Positions 1 through 11,737 are shown, numbered from the stretch's first letter. The stretch: DNA of 64,000 bases from Acanthochromis polyacanthus (GCF_021347895.1 NC_067135.1:1977320-2041319), one strand, 5' to 3'. Notes: generated from the sequence alone by a model not told the origin. Program-made: numbers and translations.

Positions 1-524
1 AATAAGGAGTGGCTAGAACTCCACAGTCAGTCACATTCTCCACAGGCTGTAGGAAGGTAGAAATCCTGAAACTTCATTCCACTAAATGACAACTTCTGCA
101 CTCAAAACTGACTTAAATTGAACTGAATCATCACATTTACCTCAACACCTTCTGATATGTTCATCCCTTCACTGCACACCGGTCTAATGAAACAGATGAA
201 ATTACAGAGAAAATAGCATGAGTAAATAATCATTTCAGAATCATTTGTTTATCCTCTGAATTATGATTGATAGAACTTCACACCACCATAACAGTAAAAA
301 AGAAAGATAAAGAGATCAATCAGACTGTATTGTACATGTGTGGAGCAGAGGGTTGGAGATGAACAAACAAACCAGACTGAAGATTGGTTGTGGACACAAA
401 GCATGAAGTTTTGTTGTGAATCTGATCAATTCTATAAGAACATGAACTAAAATGATTCCCTTATGATTGACTGGACTGTCACTGTCAGCTCTGTCCAAGT
501 TTTAAGTCTTGTAGAGCTTAGTTT
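1..524. other. Unassigned AT-rich sequence
   Basis: I see no gene-like reading frame, splice pattern or recognised repeat here. The short open frame on the minus strand has no family features. The stretch ends where a LINE-like 3' tail with TTTA repeats begins. Confidence 0.4.
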
Positions 525-1500
525 TTATTTATTTATTCATCCAGGTACCATGCAATTATCATAGAACACACAGAGCTGATCCATTACATAACATTACATT
601 ACAACCTTTTGAAATCTTCTTTATGTAAAGATTAAATTTAAGTTGAGGGTCTAGTACAACTCCAGGATACTTGAATTCTGTCACTGAAATGATTTCTTGA
701 TTTTGAATATTAACTTCAAAGTACTGTTGGTTTGATTTCTTGACTGAGAAGCACATAGACACTGTTTTTTCCAGGTTTAATACGAGGTGATTTTAAATGA
801 GCCACTTGGACCTTAACCATACATTCACACAGAACGTCAGCAGCTTGTGCTGATGTCTTATTGGTCGGATATATAACTGCATCATCTGCATAAAGTTGAC
901 ATGTTGCAGCAGAGCAGTTTAACAGCAGGTCGTTAATGAAAAGGCTGAAGAGTAAGGGACCAAGAATGGAGCCTTGTGGAACGCCCATGTGGGTATTTAA
1001 AAACATTGAAGGTGTCCTGCTGAACTTTAACACCTTGTTCTGCAAATATGATGTTAACCAATCTATTGTCTCAGAGGAAAAACCAAAACAAACCAATTTG
1101 GATGAAACCAAAGTATGATTTACAGTATGAAATGCCTTTTTGGTGTCAAGAAAAACAGCTCCCACAACATTCCTCCCATCCAGGCTCTGTTTAATATTTT
1201 CAGTGAGGCAACAGTTCACTGGTTTTTGTTGAGTGGCCTGGTCTGAAACCAAACTGGTGTGGATGAAGATGTTCACTGTCCTGTACATAGTCTATGAGTT
1301 TTGTAGCGGCTATTTGTTCAAGAACCTGAGACAGCACAGGTAAAACAGAGATTGACGATAGTTTTTTTTATCTTATCCTGACTTCCTGATTTAAAAACCG
1401 CACAATGACAGCTTTTTCCAGTCAGATGGAAATTTACAGGTCTTTACAGATCATTACTTGCTGGGTTCAGGTTGAATAATTCTGCCTCCAAGTGATTAAA
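525..1500 (-). mobile_element. Non-LTR retrotransposon fragment (reverse transcriptase)
   Basis: On the minus strand, 716-1288 encodes a reverse transcriptase core. It has the GVPQGSILGPLLF block followed by the catalytic YADD motif in LYADDAVIY. A continuing frame at 559-762 reads like the next RT segment (FKYPGVVLDPQLKF). The 3' end at about 525-545 carries TTTA-type simple repeats, as LINE tails do. The copy is 5'-truncated and its frames are broken upstream of 1290, so it is dead. RT family resemblance is to the CR1/L2/Rex1 group; the exact clade is not resolved. Confidence 0.8.
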
Positions 1501-1637
1501 CAGAGGAGAAAAATCAAACAAAATAGTATTCAGGGATTTGTTGTTGCAATATTTCAATAATCTTATTGATAATAATATTTCTATTTTCTTTTCTCAAGGA
1601 GTCAGGGATTTTAATGTTGAAAAATTTGCTCTCACAA

Positions 1638-2533
1638 TCACTGGATGTTTTTCTTCCAACACACTAATTTTCCTGCTCTGTGTAGAAACAGCAGAGGTAA
1701 CACCAGACTGCAGGGCAGATTAAACCAGACACCAACTGACATTAACACACAATCAGGACCACTTCCAACATGTCAAACACAGTCCAAACCAGATTACAAG
1801 TCAGTCTGAACATCAGCACTCCAGTATGACCATAATGGTGTAGAATGCCCTCAGCTTTGAAACAACCCTCTTCCTGCCCCCACCCTGTTCCCCTGGACCT
1901 GGACCAATCAAACACAGAACAGAAACACTGCAGAAGGAGATGACTGATAAAGAAAATATCGAGAGCACAATCCACAATGTGATTAAGTTCCCAGAATCCC
2001 CAAAACCCATCAACACAAAGCAAAGCAGCCAGACACAGGCGATGCTGATGTTCCTGATTCTGATCCCTCTCTCTTTTCTCAGGCTCAGGTAGGTGATGGG
2101 ATGAACCACAGCCAGGTAGCGCTCCACACAGGTCAGGACGTGGAAGAAAGTCTCTCCATACCAGGTGAAAATAAACAGAGAGAACCCCACTAAATACCTT
2201 GTAATCATCTCTGTAGATACCACAGATCAAGACGATACCTCCAAAGACTCCAATCATCTCCATGGTGACCATGTTGTAGGTGAAGCTGTCAGAGTGACTC
2301 ATGGTTGCTGCTGAGGAGGTGGAGCCATTTAGTCTCCATTGTTGGAGACCATGGTAGATGATGAAGATGCAAAGGGAGGAGGAGGAGGATGTAGGTGATC
2401 AAGTATGAGGTGAAGATGATGGAACCTGGTCTGGTGATGAACAAAACATGTCTAAAGTAAAGTCAGAGTTGATGGAGGAAAGGTCTGGATGAAGAAGGGA
2501 GTCATTGGAGGATGAGGAGGAGTTTGCTAACAT
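1638..2533 (-). pseudogene. Frameshifted seven-TM receptor, array member 1
   Basis: This is a full-length but broken copy of the single-exon receptor family in this window. The start (MLANSSSS) lies at 2533, directly after a CAG acceptor, and the stop is at 1638-1640. TM2 (SFTYNMVTMEMIGVFG) reads in one frame. TM3 with CVERY, TM4 and TM5 read in another, and there is a further break at MVIL in TM6, where a run of three C's is shortened to two. Residues are missing at VLCLIGPG and KRVVSK relative to the intact copies, and the TM1 region also has an indel. Several breaks are single-base changes in short homopolymers, so assembly error should be excluded before it is called dead. An A-type promoter/first-exon cassette lies upstream at 3868-4335. 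Confidence 0.85.
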
Positions 2534-3880
2534 CTGGAAGAGAAGAAGACAATCAAATGGATTAAATGTGTCAGTTCATCAGCGTGTCCTCCAAGATGGA
2601 TCCCTCCTCTGTTGGAGCACCGACAGTAAAATACTGCATTGTCACCACACAAGCTTTAACCTCTTCCTCCACTTCCACACTCCTCCCTGATAAAACTGTA
2701 TCCTTTGAACAATCCTGGCTCTGTACAGTTTACATGATGTATGAGATAATATATCTAATAATATAAAACCATTTGTCTTCATATCATAACCAACATTCCA
2801 TGTTGTTGATTTAAATGAACTTCATTCACCACAGAAAACATGAAACATCAGTGAATCCTGCAGAATATTGATCCAGATTAGCTGCAGTTGTGCATCAGAA
2901 CCACTAGATGTCAGTAAACAACCACATTTCAGTCTGCATCAAAGTCATGGAGACACACCTTGGTCACATGACCTGAAGGTGTTATTGGAACATGAGCTGG
3001 AACTTTAATCCAGACTGAGTCACTCAGAGCTTCACACTGTCCAGCATCAATACAGACTATAGGCTGCTTTGGTTTCATAGAATGATCATGATGAGGAAAA
3101 TCATGTTTGAATTCTAACAGCACTGATTCTACACATATTCAGTGATAAACTAAAATTCCCTCAGACCTCCTGCTTTCCTCCTTTCTACCAGCTGACATGT
3201 CATTCAACACACACAAAAAAGAAAAAAAGCAACAATCATGAACACGTAGTGCACATAACAGAGCAGAGCTGTGGGACCAAAGCAGCCACCAAGCAGTGAT
3301 GAATCCACATTTACACATGATTCTAGTTCAAATATCCCTCTGTCAGTGTTGCTCATTGTTGTCCTCACTAAGCCCTCTGTCACCATCAGATTCCACTACA
3401 CATGTCCCTCTGACACTATTCTACATGATAACATGGCACATTTCTCTGAAGAACTATTGCACACATTCCTGTCTACATTACACATAATTACACTATTTAT
3501 GTCCCTTTAACACTACACACAGATCCCATCATCACTACCAGTTATCAGTACACAAATACATGACATAAAAAGTACTTTAAAATGATTATGAAACAAATTA
3601 TATTATTTGTATTTAAAACAAATCAGTAAATGTAAAGTTATTGAAATACAATTCAGCTTTATCATTTAAATGATGCTCACATTAATGAATTAATACACAT
3701 AACCCAAGAAGAGGACATGTAGTTTAGTTGTAACAGATTATTTCTACTTGAGGCTTGAAGCTGAAACACCAGCATTTCATGTAACCAGAAAATATTGTCT
3801 CAATGAATGGTTCAAAACTGTTTTAGTTCATTCCAACCAGATTTAACTAAAACATGATGACATATTTAAAGGACACCCAC
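2534..3880 (-). other. Inferred first intron of receptor copy 1, containing module D remnant
   Basis: The stretch runs from a splice-donor-like site (ACAAG/GTGGG, minus strand, at 3880) to a CAG acceptor immediately before the receptor ATG. A copy of recurrent module D, also found at 24265, 32570 and 61085, lies at about 2830-3070. The rest (3090-3860) shows no gene that I can recognise. Intron status is inferred from matching cassettes at intact genes. Confidence 0.5.
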
Positions 3881-4335
3881 CTTGTCAGCAGTGTTTCTTT
3901 CTGACCTTCCTCCTGCTGCGTTACAGAGTCACACACTGTTGGAAACTGACATCTGATCCACATTTACACAACTTTACAACATCAGTTTGTGTGATTATGT
4001 AACAGGTGGAAGGAGGGCTGTGAGGGTTTTACATGTTTAGTTAATTCACACTTTATTGTTTGCATTAAATGGTTCATTTCTGTAGGTAAATGTTCTCCTG
4101 GTTCTCTCATTTTCCAGGGAGGTCAGAGCCTCATTCAACAATACGTCAGCGGTTAGTGATGTGTTCATTGAAGTGAACATTTGTCAAAATTCAAATGACT
4201 TTTACATCATCAGAGACAGGTGTGTATTCAAATCAAATAAAGTGATTGAGCCCAGAGTGGCTGTTCTTGTTGTTTCATTTAAATTTGAGCCTGCAGATAA
4301 ATGATCACTGAGAAAAGAAGACGTGTGGTTTGGTT
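3868..4335 (-). promoter_or_regulatory. A-type promoter/first-exon cassette, copy 1
   Basis: A roughly 470-bp block recurs nearly intact at 16498, 31605, 43262 and 59650, and partially at 41972 and 57780. Read on the minus strand it ends with AACACTGCTGACAAG followed by GTGGGT, a good vertebrate donor. It sits about 1.35 kb upstream of a receptor copy in the same orientation. Conserved pieces include GCTGACGTATTG and CACCTGTTACATAATC. Promoter and 5' exon function are inferred from position and recurrence. Confidence 0.6.
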
Positions 4336-4560
4336 ATGATGTCTGACTGTCATGTAAATAGTCATTAACAGCAGAGGTAATGAAACACGTTCTATTTCTG
4401 ACACTTTTGAGTAAAGAGGGGTGACAGACAGGAGCACAGATTATATATTATAAAAATTCTATCTGCATATTATCATAAATAATACAATTATGCATAAATA
4501 TGAAGCATGTAAAGCATAGAAATCAGAAGACAGTGATTTGTATGCTTTCCCACACTAATC
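4336..4560. other. Unassigned spacer
   Basis: AT-rich sequence between the A cassette and the zinc-finger remnant. I recognise nothing in it. Confidence 0.3.
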
Positions 4561-5100
4561 ACAGCTGTACGGTTTCTCTTCACTGTAATTGCTCTGATGG
4601 TGCTTGTTGAGGAGTTGAAAGCTGTGCTGCTGTGGGGACAGCTGTACAGTCTCTCTTCTTGAAGTCTGCATTTTGTTCAACACTTATTTCACACTGATCA
4701 CAGTTGTACTGTCTGTCTACAGCAGGGGTGTCAAGATCCGTTCCTGGAGGGCCACTATCCTGCATGTTTTAGAGGTTTCCCTCTTCCAACACACCTGATT
4801 CAAATGATCAGGCTCGTTATCAGGCTTCTGCCGAGCTTGATGATAAGCTGATAATTTGAATCAGGTGTGTTGGAAGAGGGAAACATCTAAAACATGCAGG
4901 ATAGTGGCCCTCCAGGAACTGAGTTTGACACACCTGGTCTACAGAGTGTAACCTCTGATGACGTGTTAGCAGGTATGACATTTCTGAAAGCTTTCTCACA
5001 TTGGTGACCACCGTCTGGTTTCTCTTTATTATGAACTCTGATGGCACTCCACCTAATAGAAGTTCTGAAAGCTTTCTCACAGACCAGACAACTGTATCAT
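4561..5100 (-). pseudogene. Decayed C2H2 zinc-finger fragment split by a MITE
   Basis: Minus-strand frames retain pieces of tandem C2H2 fingers: CEKAFR-type knuckles at about 5030-5090 and 4970-5010, the helix end LLTRHQRLHS, and YNCDQCE at about 4690. The normal order (HxxxH, linker, CxxC) is interrupted by a 214-bp inverted-repeat element at 4723-4936. With the element and one target duplication removed, the finger end and the next CxxC fall in register. Frames are otherwise broken and key residues are missing, so this is a relic of a KRAB-less poly-zinc-finger exon, not an active gene. Confidence 0.6.
4723..4936. mobile_element. hAT-like MITE with 8-bp target duplication
   Basis: The ends CAGGGGTGTCAA and TTGACACACCTG are inverted. 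The two halves form a near-perfect foldback of about 105 bp each around position 4830. The 8-bp direct repeat GTCTACAG flanks it at 4715-4722 and 4937-4944, as expected for hAT transposition. It has no coding capacity. Confidence 0.85.
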
Positions 5101-5540
5101 CTTTGTCTTAATCGTGAGTATATATTGTGGCCTAAGGACATTTATTTTTATCGGTACAGTAAACAGATAACTTCTAAACTGAACATCTCCTCTCATGATT
5201 AAATAGAAACAAAGAATTTATGAAGAAAATATTGAAAAAAAAATGCCCTCAAACAGAAACTCAATGCAAACAAAGCAGATACACCTGTCATCACTTTGTT
5301 GATTTCTGAAAATACAGTCTGATGAGATGAACCACACACTGCTCAAGTTTGGCAGAAGAAGGATATTTAAGTCTAATAGGCACCTAAAGGACATTCCCAA
5401 ACTCACACAAGGGGGCACTAAGCAATCATGTCAGCTTAGTGCAGCCAAAAAGAAAAAAAAACATCTTTGTGGATTTTGTTGATGGGGAAATGTAGAACAC
5501 AGTCCCTCCACAAAGAGAATTTGAGAAAAAAATGATGAGA
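5101..5540. other. Unassigned sequence
   Basis: No supported gene. A stretch around 5340-5400 (AAGTTTGGCAGAAGAAG) resembles one at 36240-36265. Both precede a copy of module E, suggesting a shared duplicated block. Confidence 0.3.
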
Positions 5541-6180
5541 AAAATGGGAGAAGAAGGCAGCTATCAATTTGTTCAAGTCAGGGACTGTTACAAACTACTC
5601 CAAATCTAGCGCAGTCATCATATTCAGCATTCATGTAATACCTGTCGCAATCTGATCAACCAACTCAAGAAAACGGATCCCGGAGAAGTCCACGTAAGTT
5701 ATGACTTTGGAGATAGCAGTATGAAGGAGGAAACAGAATGTGACTAACCAGGTTTTACATTTATTGAGAGATTAGATCAATTCCTATACAGAGGTCACAG
5801 TTCTATTTTTATTGCAAACATAAATGCAGAGTTATAGCATTAAACCATTAAACTTACACAGCATAAACAGGACGAATGGCATTTATCAAAGATACAAATC
5901 TGACATCAACAGCCACTACACTGAAGTTTAGGAATCCCATTGAAATTGAAGAGGTGTTTAGAGTGCACTGGATTTGAATTGACCATTAAAGTGATCATTT
6001 ATCAGACAGCTTTAAATGATAATGTCATCAAACCCTGTTGTATATCAAATGAATTTCAGTCCTGAACACCTGCTCTGTGGATCTGTCAAGCTTTGGATTC
6101 CTCCACCTGTCAGGCTTTAACCAGAGTCACACTTTGTATGAATAAAGTCGTATCTTGGTTCTTTATAACGTCTAAAAACC
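5541..6180. repeat. Segmental module E, copy 1
   Basis: Matches by eye to 25200-25870 and, in part, to 37680-37960. Shared phrases include GCAGTCATCATATTCAG-like text, ATTAAAGTGATCATTTATC and CCTGAACACCTGCTCTGTGG. It has no open frame of note. It appears to be a duplicated flank of the receptor loci, not a transposon, because I see no terminal repeats. Confidence 0.55.
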
Positions 6181-6537
6181 ACACAAGAAAGAAAACAAAA
6201 TGATTGAATTGATTCAACAGTGCTTTTGTCTGTACTTCTGTATGATAGTAGACTGAATATATAATATTCACATTTTGTGGAGTTGAAGCTGCTCAACTGA
6301 CCTTAAAATTCATGTGTGTCATACTTGGGATAACAGGTTTAAACTGCAATACAATAACAAATGTCCTGTTTTTAATTCTGTCTTGAACTGAGTTCTTGCT
6401 CAGGTGTTCAAACGTTACTTTCAGCATTTGACAACAACAGGAAGCCAGAAAAAGTGTTTCTTCCTACCGAGCAGCAGCTGTCATTTTATCTGACAACATC
6501 CACCAAAAGTCTGAAACCGAGGCTGAATCTAATCCAG
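6181..6537. other. 3' flank of receptor copy 2, nothing recognised
   Basis: AT-rich sequence downstream of the minus-strand receptor copy. No gene, RNA or repeat was recognised. Confidence 0.3.
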
Positions 6538-7452
6538 TCACTGACCTGTGGTATTGCTGTTCTTATAACACGGTACTTTTCCTGCTCTGCGTAGAAACAA
6601 CAAAGGCAACACCAGACAGCTGGGCAGAGAAATCCAGAAATCAGACATCATCAAACCACATTGTTCACCATCCCCTAGCTGCACTGAATAATACACAACA
6701 GTTATGATAATATCCCACCCAAACCTGAACACCAGTACTCCCAGTATGACCATGATGGTGTAGAACGCACTCAGCTTTGATAGGTCAACCCTCTTCCTGC
6801 CCCCGCCCTGTTCTCCTGGACCTGGACCAATCAGAACACAGAGAACAGAAACGCTGCAGAAACACACAATAGCTATGATGAAAGGTGTCACACAGAAGAT
6901 AATGATGATGTACACGTGTTCTTCCACACTCATGAAGCCGATCGTTGTAAAGCCCAGCAGCCACACACAGCCAATGGTGACGTTTCTGAGTCTGATCCAG
7001 TTTGCCTTCTTCAGGTCCAGGTAGGTGACGGGGTGAACGACTGCCAGGTAGCGCTCCACACAGGTGAGGATGTGAAAAAATATAGCAACTGTGAAGTTGA
7101 AGAAAACAAGGTGGATACCTAGAATCACCATCTCTGGAAGATCAGTGTGGACACCACAACAGCAGAGGACGGACGCCAAAACACTCAGCAGCTCTGATAC
7201 GACAATGTTGTAGGTGAAGGAGGTCAGAGTGAGTCGTCGTGTCTGAACGCTGCTGCCGCCATCGTTGGTGACCGAGGTAGAGGACGAAGACGCAGACAGG
7301 GACAAGGAGGAGGATTTTGGTGATGGTTAAGGCGGGTGACGGTGAAAACACCAACTGCTGAGTTCATGCAGCCGTACATGACCTCCATAGAAGGCGGGAG
7401 AGGGTGGAGGGGGATGAAGAGAGGCATTAGAGGAGGAAGATTTTAATGACAT
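6538..7452 (-). pseudogene. Divergent seven-TM receptor copy 2, frames broken near the N terminus
   Basis: An ATG at 7452 starts MSLKSSSSNASL, matching the family N terminus, but the family order is then spread over all three frames. It continues as SMEVMYGCMNSAVGVF in a second frame and TM1 (ILLLVPVCVFVLYLGHQRW) in a third, returning to the first frame at SFTYNIV through one extra base. From TM2 onward 6538-7200 is open to the stop. It keeps CVERYLAVVHPVTYL, GPGPGEQGGGRKRV and LPSCLVLPLLFLRRAGK. Substitutions across TM3-TM5 (LDLKKANWIRLRNVTIG) make it the most diverged member. Three frame changes within 100 codons favour a pseudogene. Alternatively an undetected exon supplies another N terminus. 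Confidence 0.7.
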
Positions 7453-7717
7453 ATCTGTGGAGAAGGGGAAGGATGGAGAGAAAAAGATGGACAGAGCGAA
7501 AACCAAAATGAACAAGGGGTCAAAATGTGTAAAATGGTAAATGGTGACTACAGTTTCCTGTGCTCAAGTAAATGTTCAGACTAGTGTTGGTTTAGAATGT
7601 CAGCACTAATGTTAATCAGCATTATGTTTCGGTCCAAATATATTTACAGATTTAATTCAGACACATAGAAAACCTAATTTTGAGAGAAAATGGTAAAACA
7701 GTGCTGAATGACAAATA

Positions 7718-8065
7718 CAGCGCCCTCCAGAAGTATTGGCAGCCCTGGTTAAGATGGTTGAAACCCTAAAATAAATTTAATTTTTATTGCAGAAGCAAAC
7801 TCTCACACTGAAAATTGTAGAAAATGATTACAGGAGAAGCTAGGTGCTGTTTTGTTGGCAAAAGGGGTTGAACAAAGTCTTAACATCAGGGTGCAAAATA
7901 ATTGATGTAAAAGAATTATTTCTTAATGTGTGATTTTGGTCCTCACTGAATAAATGTACTTTACTTAGAGGTTGGATTTTCCTCTTTTTCATTGTAGTCC
8001 TTTATTATTTAGAAAAAACTGAATTTATTAGAAGCTAAAGAACACAATAATTATGGAGGGCGCTG
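7718..8065. mobile_element. Tc1/mariner-type MITE (TA-flanked)
   Basis: The inverted ends CAGCGCCCTCCA and TGGAGGGCGCTG are flanked on both sides by TA (7716-7717 and 8066-8067). At 348 bp with no transposase frame, it is a non-autonomous element of the TA-targeting superfamily. Confidence 0.8.
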
Positions 8066-8533
8066 TATCTGCCTATTTACAGACATCTTCTATTTTTGCA
8101 TACTTGTCACACTTAAGTTATGTTTCAGAGCACCAAACTAATTTAATGTAAGTCAAAGATACCCCAATAAACACACGAATGCAGTTCTAATATTGAATTC
8201 ATTTATTGAGGAAAAAAATACTGTCCAGTCTCACCTTGCCCTGTGTGAAACACTAACTGCTAGCAAGTAGCTACCAAGCAACCAAAAGACCAGATTAATT
8301 GGGAATTGGGTTCAGTTAGACCTTCCACACTCACATATGAGGCTTGTTCAAGTAGCTGTAAGTAGCTAAAGGGTCTCAGAAAGCAGCACTTTGTCACTAA
8401 AGTCCAAAAATGACCATGATTGAACGCTGAAAAGCAAGTAAAAGTGGAAAACTCCAAGCAGGGTGAATTTCTTTATTAATAGCACAGTTAAAACACTGTA
8501 GCAGGGTGATTTCATGTAATTAGCCTTATTACA
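8066..8533. other. Unassigned sequence
   Basis: Spacer between two mobile elements. Short open frames on the minus strand have no family features. Confidence 0.3.
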
Positions 8534-8542
8534 CAATGGAGA

Positions 8543-9743
8543 TAGCCTAGCCACGCTAGACAACCCACGGCAACGAATTTAATTCTCTGCCAGGGGGTCT
8601 AGTTACCCTCCATAAGGCTCGAGGCTGGATTCTTCCTAAAACTGGCCGGACCAATCAACCAACACGGTCTCACGGGGATTCGTGAAACTGTCACGTCAGT
8701 TTTTGTTTCGGTTTCGTGCGCACCAACACGATGTCGTCATGTTTTTCGTGCCGCTCACCACGACGAAACCCGCTGTGGTAATCACATCTGAAAGTGTTAT
8801 ACCGGCGGATTCATGACGATCTAAGCTGTCCATCGGCGTTTGACGCCGCCCCGGACATCGGCCGCAGATCACATCTGAAAGTGGTTTACTATACCGGCGG
8901 ATTCATGACGATTTAAGCTGTCCATCGGCGTTTGCGGCCGTGCCGCGCTGTAGCTGGATGTCTGGCGGCCGCAATGGCGGCCGCGGCGGCGGACGCAAAC
9001 GCCGGATGGACAGCTTAAATCGTCACGATCCGCCGAATTTGCATAGGAATTTAAAGAATGTCCGGCAGCCGAAGCGGCGGCCGCAGCGGCGGCCGCAAAC
9101 GCCGATGGCAGCTTAGATCGTCATGAATCCGCCGGTATAAACCACTTTCAGATGTGATTACCACAGCGGGTTTTGCTCGTGGTGAGCGGCACGAAAAATG
9201 ACGACATCGTGTTGGTGCCACGAAACCGAAACAAAAACTGACGTGACAGTTCACGAATCCCCGTGAGACCGGCTGAATCACCAATGAAGTGTAGAGTCAG
9301 AAGGCGGGCGTAACTATCAGTGACGACAGAGGCGCGGACGATTCTGACAGAAACAACCGGAACAATAAACAGTTATCTTTGACTCGGCTTGGCCACAGCC
9401 CTTAAAAGATTTGAAGCTAAAATTCAACTTGAAAGATAAACAAAGGACGGCACTGAAGTGTTTCATTGAGAAGAAAGACGTATTTGGACTTATGCTGACG
9501 GGATATGGCAAATCCTTAATATACCAGTTGGCTCCGCTGGTTGGAAAGCTAATGGACTTAGCCACAATCCGGGGGCTCTGGGAACTACATCAGCCTATTC
9601 ATTGCGCTGATTGGTTGTATACCTACCAATTGCTGCAGAGTGATTTGATAGACAACCTTTTAGCCCGCCTCCCTCCCTGTCGAGCTTCCCTAGGACCCTT
9701 GTGTCTTCAGAATTCAGAACATGGGTCTAGCGCGGCTAGGCTA
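8543..9743. mobile_element. TIR DNA element with 9-bp target duplication, copy 1 (helicase-fragment carrier)
   Basis: The termini TAGCCTAGCC and GGCTAGGCTA are inverted. The 9-bp direct repeat CAATGGAGA flanks the element at 8534-8542 and 9744-9752. Two related copies lie at 30416-30969 and 38932-39405. This copy has a nested foldback element (8658-9275). It also has, on the plus strand at about 9402-9530, a frame like the start of a RecQ/DEAD-type helicase: LKDKQRTALKCF, then a Walker A-like LTGYGKS, then LIYQLAPL. The 9-bp duplication is compatible with Mutator-like or Merlin-like elements. The superfamily is not determined. Confidence 0.75.
8658..9275. mobile_element. Nested foldback element inside the TIR element
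   Basis: The ends (ACGGTCTCACGGGGATTCGTG-like and its inverse near 9245-9275) and several internal blocks (for example ACCGGCGGATTCATGACG) repeat in inverted orientation. The other copy of the host element reads straight through GGACCAATCACCATGAAG, so this is a later insertion. AATCA appears on both sides as a probable short target duplication. The G+C content is clearly higher than the surroundings. Confidence 0.7.
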
Positions 9744-9776
9744 CAATGGAGAGACTCCAGACTTACATTTTTATGA
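9402..9776 (+). pseudogene. Captured helicase-like fragment (Walker A region)
   Basis: About 45 codons resemble the N-terminal part of a RecQ/DEAD helicase ATPase domain. A glutamine-containing lead (LKDKQRTALKCF) precedes KDVFGLMLTGYGKSLIYQL, where GYGKS is the P-loop. After KLM the frame runs into element-specific sequence, so motifs II-VI are absent. No ATG begins the frame. It is most simply a truncated exon of an autonomous element or a captured host fragment. Confidence 0.5.
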
Positions 9777-10447
9777 ACGAGTTTCATTCATGACGAGTCG
9801 TAATTTTCTCACGTAATTTAAAAATTTGTCCAAGAAATAAATGAAGCATTCGATTCCTGCCACAGAGAGATGAGGGGATTTTTAAATAAATCAACATAAT
9901 CTGTGAATTACCCTGAATGAGAGTGCTGCTCTGATTCCTCTCTTAGACAATTTCTTCTTCTTTTTAGCACTTCAGGCTTGAGGTGTTTAATTCCTCTAAA
10001 TTTAACAGATTTGGGGAATAAATGCATCATTCTGTGCTAACATGGTCATCTTAGAACTGTCAGTATGAACCCGATACACACATTTACCGCACATAGTCAT
10101 TCACTTCATGTCTATCCATTCAATATTTATTCCTGCGTTATTTGTATTCTTCTAATCTGTACTATTACCAAACACTGGACCTACACGTACATAACAGTCG
10201 TGGATACACACACTTATTAAACAAAACTGATTCATATATTCTATATCCAAGAAACGTTTTTGAAGTATATTCTTGAGTAAAGCTTAAAATCAAGAGAAAC
10301 AAATGCTTGAAAGTGCCATGTAAGCTGATAAATATCCATGAATCCATCAAACATTCAGTAAAATCAATGAAATGCACTCACTTTGTCTGTAGCTTCTGAT
10401 GTTCTGTTCTGGGTGTGTCAGGGCTAAACTGGGTGTTGTTAAATGGT

Positions 10448-10448
<1 letters not shown>
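9753..10448. other. Unassigned sequence
   Basis: AT-rich sequence with no supported gene, RNA or repeat. Confidence 0.3.

Positions 10449-10504
<56 letters not shown>
10449..10504. repeat. (GT)n microsatellite
   Basis: A near-perfect dinucleotide run of TG/GT with one GG interruption. Reading frames through it encode only Cys-Val runs. Confidence 0.95.
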
Positions 10505-10509
<5 letters not shown>

Positions 10510-11154
10510 ATGTTACATAATCAAACACTTCAAGTCATACAATATATTCATATTTACCATATTTGCTGGATTAGTGCACATTTTGAACAACAACTGTTTC
10601 ATTTTACACACATTCTCATACTGTACCTTCTTCTCTAATGGTGAATAAGTAAAGTGATAAATACACAAACAAAACCAACTAGAAACCCCTTTGAGATATT
10701 CCATTTGTGCAAAAACACATCTACATTTGATTTCTTTTCAGAGAAGTTACAACATGGATTGCTAGATGCACTCAGACGTGTTAGAATGTTTTATAAAACC
10801 AACTGGATCGTCTCAAGACAATCTGGACAATGTGGTTTCCATCAGACATGCAAACAAAAGCTCACACATTATTAAGGACAAACTATCTCTGCACATTCAT
10901 TAAACATATGTACAATGACATATTTCTCACCTCTGGTACTGACAAACGTTCACTCTAAACCTTTCATCCCTCCGTCTGTCCGCTGAAGTGGACGTTTGAC
11001 AGGATCCAAATGAGCTGTAACTTTAACCGGTGTTCATTCAAAATCAGTCATTCAGTCCACTTCACTTGTCTGTCTCAGTTAGTTTAACACCCAGACAAAC
11101 CCTGCCTCCATTCTTTAGTCATCCCTGAAGGAGCACAGCAGAGTTATGTGGACC
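10505..11154. other. Unassigned sequence
   Basis: Unique-looking AT-rich sequence before the CTGT array. No gene recognised. Confidence 0.3.
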
Positions 11155-11158
11155 ATCT

Positions 11159-11267
11159 GTTCTGTCTGTCTGTCTGTCCTCCTGTCTGTCCTGTCTGCCT
11201 GTCTGTCTGTCCTCCTGTCTGTCTGCCTGTCTGTCTGTCTGTCTGTCTGTCTGTTCTGTCTGTCTCC

Positions 11268-11303
<36 letters not shown>

Positions 11304-11335
11304 CTCCTGTCTGTCTGTCTGTCTGTCTGTCCTCC

Positions 11336-11384
<49 letters not shown>

Positions 11385-11418
11385 GCCTGTCCTCCTGTCT
11401 GTCGTCTGTCTGTCCTCC

Positions 11419-11454
<36 letters not shown>

Positions 11455-11519
11455 CTCCTGTGCTGTCTGTCTGTCTGTTGTCCTCCTGTCTGTTCTGCTC
11501 GTCTGTCTGTCTGTCCTTC

Positions 11520-11585
<66 letters not shown>

Positions 11586-11644
11586 CTCCTGTCTGTCTGT
11601 CTGCTGTCTGTCTGTCCTCCTGTCTGTCTGTCTGTCTGTCCTCC

Positions 11645-11676
<32 letters not shown>

Positions 11677-11705
11677 CTGTCTGTCTGTCTGTCTGTCTGT
11701 CCTCC

Positions 11706-11737
<32 letters not shown>

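Noticed and set aside
10399..10648. Cys/Val-rich short proteins
   Set aside because: Read-through of the GT microsatellite.
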